A stretch of 64,000 bases of DNA, from assembly GCF_947179165.1 (NCBI RefSeq), contig NC_077239.1:32502134-32566133 (forward strand). The letters are read 5' to 3'. The notes below the pieces were generated by a model that ran no database searches, was not told the origin of the DNA, and saw only the letters and a list, made by a program, of their open reading frames with translations. Shown piece by piece: positions 60,867-64,000 of the stretch (position 1 is the first letter of the stretch; each line of letters opens with the position of its first letter). The translations under genes and the position numbers were made by a program. This DNA is from Solanum dulcamara. Its lineage: Eukaryota > Streptophyta > Magnoliopsida > Solanales > Solanaceae.

Positions 60867-62250
60867 TTATGTTTACGCCTTTCTTGATCCGGGTGTAAAT
60901 TTATATTTTGTTACTCCTTATGTGTTCATGAGATTTGAAGTTATCCCCGAAATATTATTAGAGCCTTTTTCCATTTATACTCTCATAGGTGAGTCAGTTA
61001 TGGCTAAAAGTATCTATAGAAATTATTCGGTTTTGGTTTTCCATAAAGTTATCTTATGTGATTTAGTTGAGCTAGATATGACTGATTTTATGTTATCCAT
61101 GGTATGGATTGGCGATATACATGCTATGCGTCTATTAATTATAGAACCTGAGTGGTTAAGTTTCAATTTCCAAATGAGTCGGTCCTAGAATGGAAGGGTA
61201 GTAATTCCATGTTTAAGGGCCAATTCATCTCGTGCCTTAGAGCTCGAAAAATTATTTCCAAGGGTTGAATCTACCATCTTGTGATGATTAGGGATACTAA
61301 TTCTAAAGCCCCTACTCTAGAGTCAGTCCTTATTGTTCATGAGTTTCCAGTTGTGTTTCCCGATGATCTACCCAGTGTTCCTCCCAAAAAGAAAATTAAC
61401 TGTCATAGACCTTCTTTCCTATACACAACCTATTTATACTCCTCCTTACTGAATGGCTCAAGTGGAACTAAAAGAGCTAAAGGATCAATTGAAAGACTTG
61501 TTAGACATTGTTTCATTAGACCAAGTATATCCCCATGGATGCTCCCATTTTTTTTGTTAGAAATAAGGATTGTTCGTTTTATATGTATAGTGACCACTGG
61601 AAATTGAACAAAGTAACCATCAAGAATAAATATCCAATTCCAAGGATAGATGATTTGTTTGACCAATTGCAAGGGCAAGTTACTTCTCTAAGATTTATCT
61701 CTGTTTTGATTATCACCAAATAAGGGTGAGGGAGTGTGATATTCCTAAGATGGTATTTCGAACAACATATGGCTATTATGATTCACAGTTATGTTGTACT
61801 GACCTATATTCGCAGCTTTAGGGGTACATTTTGGATTGACCAATGCCCTCATGGCATTTATGGAATTGATGAATAGGTTTTTCAAATAATATTTGGACAT
61901 GTTTGTAATTGTATTTATTGAAAACATTTTAGTTTACTCTCGGAATGAGGAGGAGCATGTCAATCATTTGAGGATTGTGTTGCAAACTTTAAGGGACAAG
62001 CCATTATTTGCCAAATTCGATAAGTGTTAGTTTTGGCTAAGGGAGGTTGGATTCCTCGGTCATGTGGTATCCGGCGATGGAATTAAGGTTGATCCAATGA
62101 AAGTGGAAGTAGTGAAAAATTGTCCTAGACCATTGTATCTATTGGATATTAGGAGTTTCTAGGGCCTAGACGAATATTTTAGAAGGTTTGTGGAAGGTTT
62201 TTCATTGATTTCTTCACCTTTGACTAAGTTCACCCAAAACAAAGTGAAGC
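60867..62250 (+). pseudogene. Protease and RT of E6
   Basis: Resumes with YVYAFLDPGVNLYFVTPYV (protease, with DPG instead of DSG), SVMAKSIYR and DFMLSMVWIG. The linker [14 protein letters not shown] is at 61340-61385. RT pieces are frame-shifted: [36 protein letters not shown] (61535-61680), then FIENILVYS at about 61915-61940, where one catalytic Asp is Glu and the other Asn. About 35 bp of unrelated filler (61796-61830) sits between 'gttatgtt' and 'tttggattgaccaatgcc'. EYFRRFVEGF and SPLTKFTQNKV close the domain. Confidence 0.85.
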
Positions 62251-62359
62251 TCCACTGATCGGAAGCCTGTGAGAAGAGTTTCCAAGCTTCCGATCCTTCA
62301 ACTATTGGAAACTCTTCTCACAAGCTTCCGATCAGTGGAACTTGTGAGAAGAGTTTCCA
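62251..62359. repeat. Foldback insertion: 34-bp inverted repeat plus direct copy
   Basis: Arm 62251-62284 and arm 62306-62339 are reverse complements over 34 bp with one mismatch. A 17-bp direct copy of part of the first arm (tgtgagaagagtttcca) follows at 62343-62359. The normal gypsy sequence between the RT end and RNase H is replaced by this structure. It looks like template switching on a snapped-back strand. Confidence 0.9.
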
Positions 62360-64000
62360 CTGATGGTTTTATTGTGTATTATGATGCCTCAAGGGTTGGT
62401 CTTGGTTGTGTTTTGATGCAACATGGCAAGGTGATACTCTATTCTTCTAGAAAACTTAAGATGCACAAAAGGAACTACCTGAATCATGACTTGGAGGTAG
62501 TGGTGTTGTGTTTGGTTTGAAGAATTGGAATTACTACATTTATCATGTCTATGTGGATATATTCATCGATCACAAGAGTTTACAATATGTTTAAGCAAAC
62601 AAACTTGAACCTTCAGCAAAGGAGATGGCTTAAATTGTTGAAAGACTGTGATATGAGTGTGTTGTACCATCTAGATAAAGCTAATTTGGTTGTCAATGCA
62701 CTAAGTAGATTGTCCATAAATAGTGTTGCACATGTTGAGGAAGGTAAGAATAATTTTTTTAAGGATATGCATCGATTGGCTTATTTAGGTGTTCGATTGG
62801 TTGATTTCGATAATGGAGATATTCTTTTTCATAATAGTTCTAAATCGTTCTTGTAGAAGATGTCAGTCGAAGAAATATAATGATCCAGTGTTGGTTAAAT
62901 TAAAGAAGACGGTTGCCAAAAAAGCCATTGAGGCTTTCCCTCAGAGGGATATGGTGTACTTCCTTATCACGGCAAGTTTTGTGTTCCTAATGTTGATAGT
63001 TTGATAAAGTTGATATTGGATGAGGCCCATAGTTCTTGGTATTCGATTCATCTGGGATCCACCAAGATGTATCATAATTTGAGGGAGGTGTATTAGTGGA
63101 AGGGGATGAAAAAGGACATAGTGGAATATGTGGCAAGGTGGCCTAATTGCGAACAAGTGAAGGTTGAGCATAAAAAATTGAGAGATTTAGCTCATGACAT
63201 TGAGATTTCTACTTGGAAGTGGGAACATGTGAATATGGACTTTGTAAAGGGTTTTCCCCGTACTAAGAAACAATATTTTTCTATTTGGGTTATTGTAGAT
63301 CAAATGACTAAGTCAGCTCATTTTCTACCGGTTAAGAATTTTAATAATGCCAAAGACTATTCTAAGTTATATGTCCGTGAGTTGGTTAGATTGTATGATG
63401 TTCCCTTGTCTATTATATCGTATCGAGGTACTCAATTCACTTTGCATTTTTGGATGTCATTCCGAAAGGGTCTTGGAATGAAAGTCAAGTTAAGTACCAT
63501 TTTTCACCCTCAAACTGATGGTCAAGTCGAAAGAATGATTTAAACTTTAGAAGATATGTTGAGGGCATATGTTATTTATTTTAAAGAAAGTTAGGATTAG
63601 CATCTACCATTAATTGAGTTTGCCTACAACAATAGTGATTACTCTAGCATCTAAATGGCTCCTTTTGAATCATTGTATGGGAGAAGTGTAGGTCCCCGGT
63701 GGGATGGTTTGAAGTAGGTGAGATGGTGTTTATCGGTCCAGATTAGGTGTTAGATGCTGTGGAGAAGGTGAGACTCATAAGAGAGAATTTAAAGATGTCT
63801 CAAAGTCGTAAAAAGTCCTATTTGGATGTTATGAAAAGGGAGCTTGAATTTGATGTGGATGATTGGGTTTATTTGAAGGTTTCACCAATGAAGGGTGTAA
63901 TGCATTTTGATAACAATGGGAAATTGAGCCCTACGTATGTTGGACCTTATAACATATGGATATGTATTGGAAAACTAGCATATAAGTTAGAATTTCTATT
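62360..64000 (+). pseudogene. RNase H and integrase of E6, running off the window
   Basis: RNase H starts GFIVYYDASRVGLGCVLM (62364-62420) and continues in pieces to 62856. Integrase: HSSWYSIHLGSTKMYHN, a zinc motif with ARWPNC in place of CPNC, catalytic NMDF present (near 63233), second motif SIISYRGTQF with Tyr for Asp (63412-63440), and GQVERMI with Glu present (63521-63541). The longest open frame is 63106-63543 (145 codons). The C-terminal region (MKGVMHF, GPYNIWICIGKL) is cut by the window end, so the tail and 3' LTR should lie beyond 64000. Confidence 0.88.

Overview
The window looks like plant repeat heterochromatin, most likely from a Solanaceae genome. I see no host gene and no RNA gene. 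Apart from one AT-rich stretch of about 0.6 kb (10715-11344), nearly everything can be assigned to decayed retrotransposons. Seven primer-binding sites resemble the plant initiator-Met tRNA complement (TGGTATCAGAGC). The pol fragments are Ty3/gypsy type with a C-terminal chromodomain-like tail. The LINE is a plant L1 with a C-terminal RNase H, and one filler insert looks plastid-derived. Placing it in Solanaceae rests on remembered resemblance of the LTR ends (TGTCACGACCCAA..., TGTAAGACCCC..., TGTAATGACCC...) and is inference.

Layout, left to right. 1-2082: 3' end of a + strand gypsy element (G0) and the start of its LTR. 2083-5127: a 3.0 kb minus-strand LTR (C) standing alone. 5128-10714: a minus-strand gypsy element (Gm) with 5' LTR, PBS, gag, protease and part of RT. 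10715-11344: no recognisable feature. 11345-14859: two LTR-like blocks, one with a 52-bp tandem repeat. 14860-18735: element E1, in which the gag zinc knuckle is fused directly to the RT end and RNase H. 18736-29498: element E2 (LTR, PBS, start of gag), split by element M (19332-28837, minus strand, 3.3 kb LTRs, perfect TTATG target-site duplication). 29499-42765: element E3 (LTR, PBS, gag), split by a 9.6 kb L1 LINE (31906-41524, minus strand) flanked by a 14-bp duplication. 42766-46175: element E4, with the same internal deletion as E1. 46176-51045: LTR pieces in alternating orientation, best explained by an inversion. 51046-59630: element E5, gag-pol with its 3' LTR. 59631-64000: element E6, the gag-pol into which E5 was inserted.

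No element here can be autonomous. RT and integrase catalytic residues are mutated, reading frames are broken, and large parts are missing. The interest lies in the architecture: nested insertion (LINE in E3, M in E2, E5 in E6), a nested junction that occurs twice, an internal deletion shared by two copies, an inversion that restores two LTRs when undone, a filler insert of apparent rpoC1 plus ycf2 plastid sequence inside E6, a foldback insertion in E6 RNase H, and LTR promoters carrying paired CACGTG boxes next to a TATA box. No gene system outside mobile elements was found. Names E1-E6, M, G0, Gm and C are labels for this window only.
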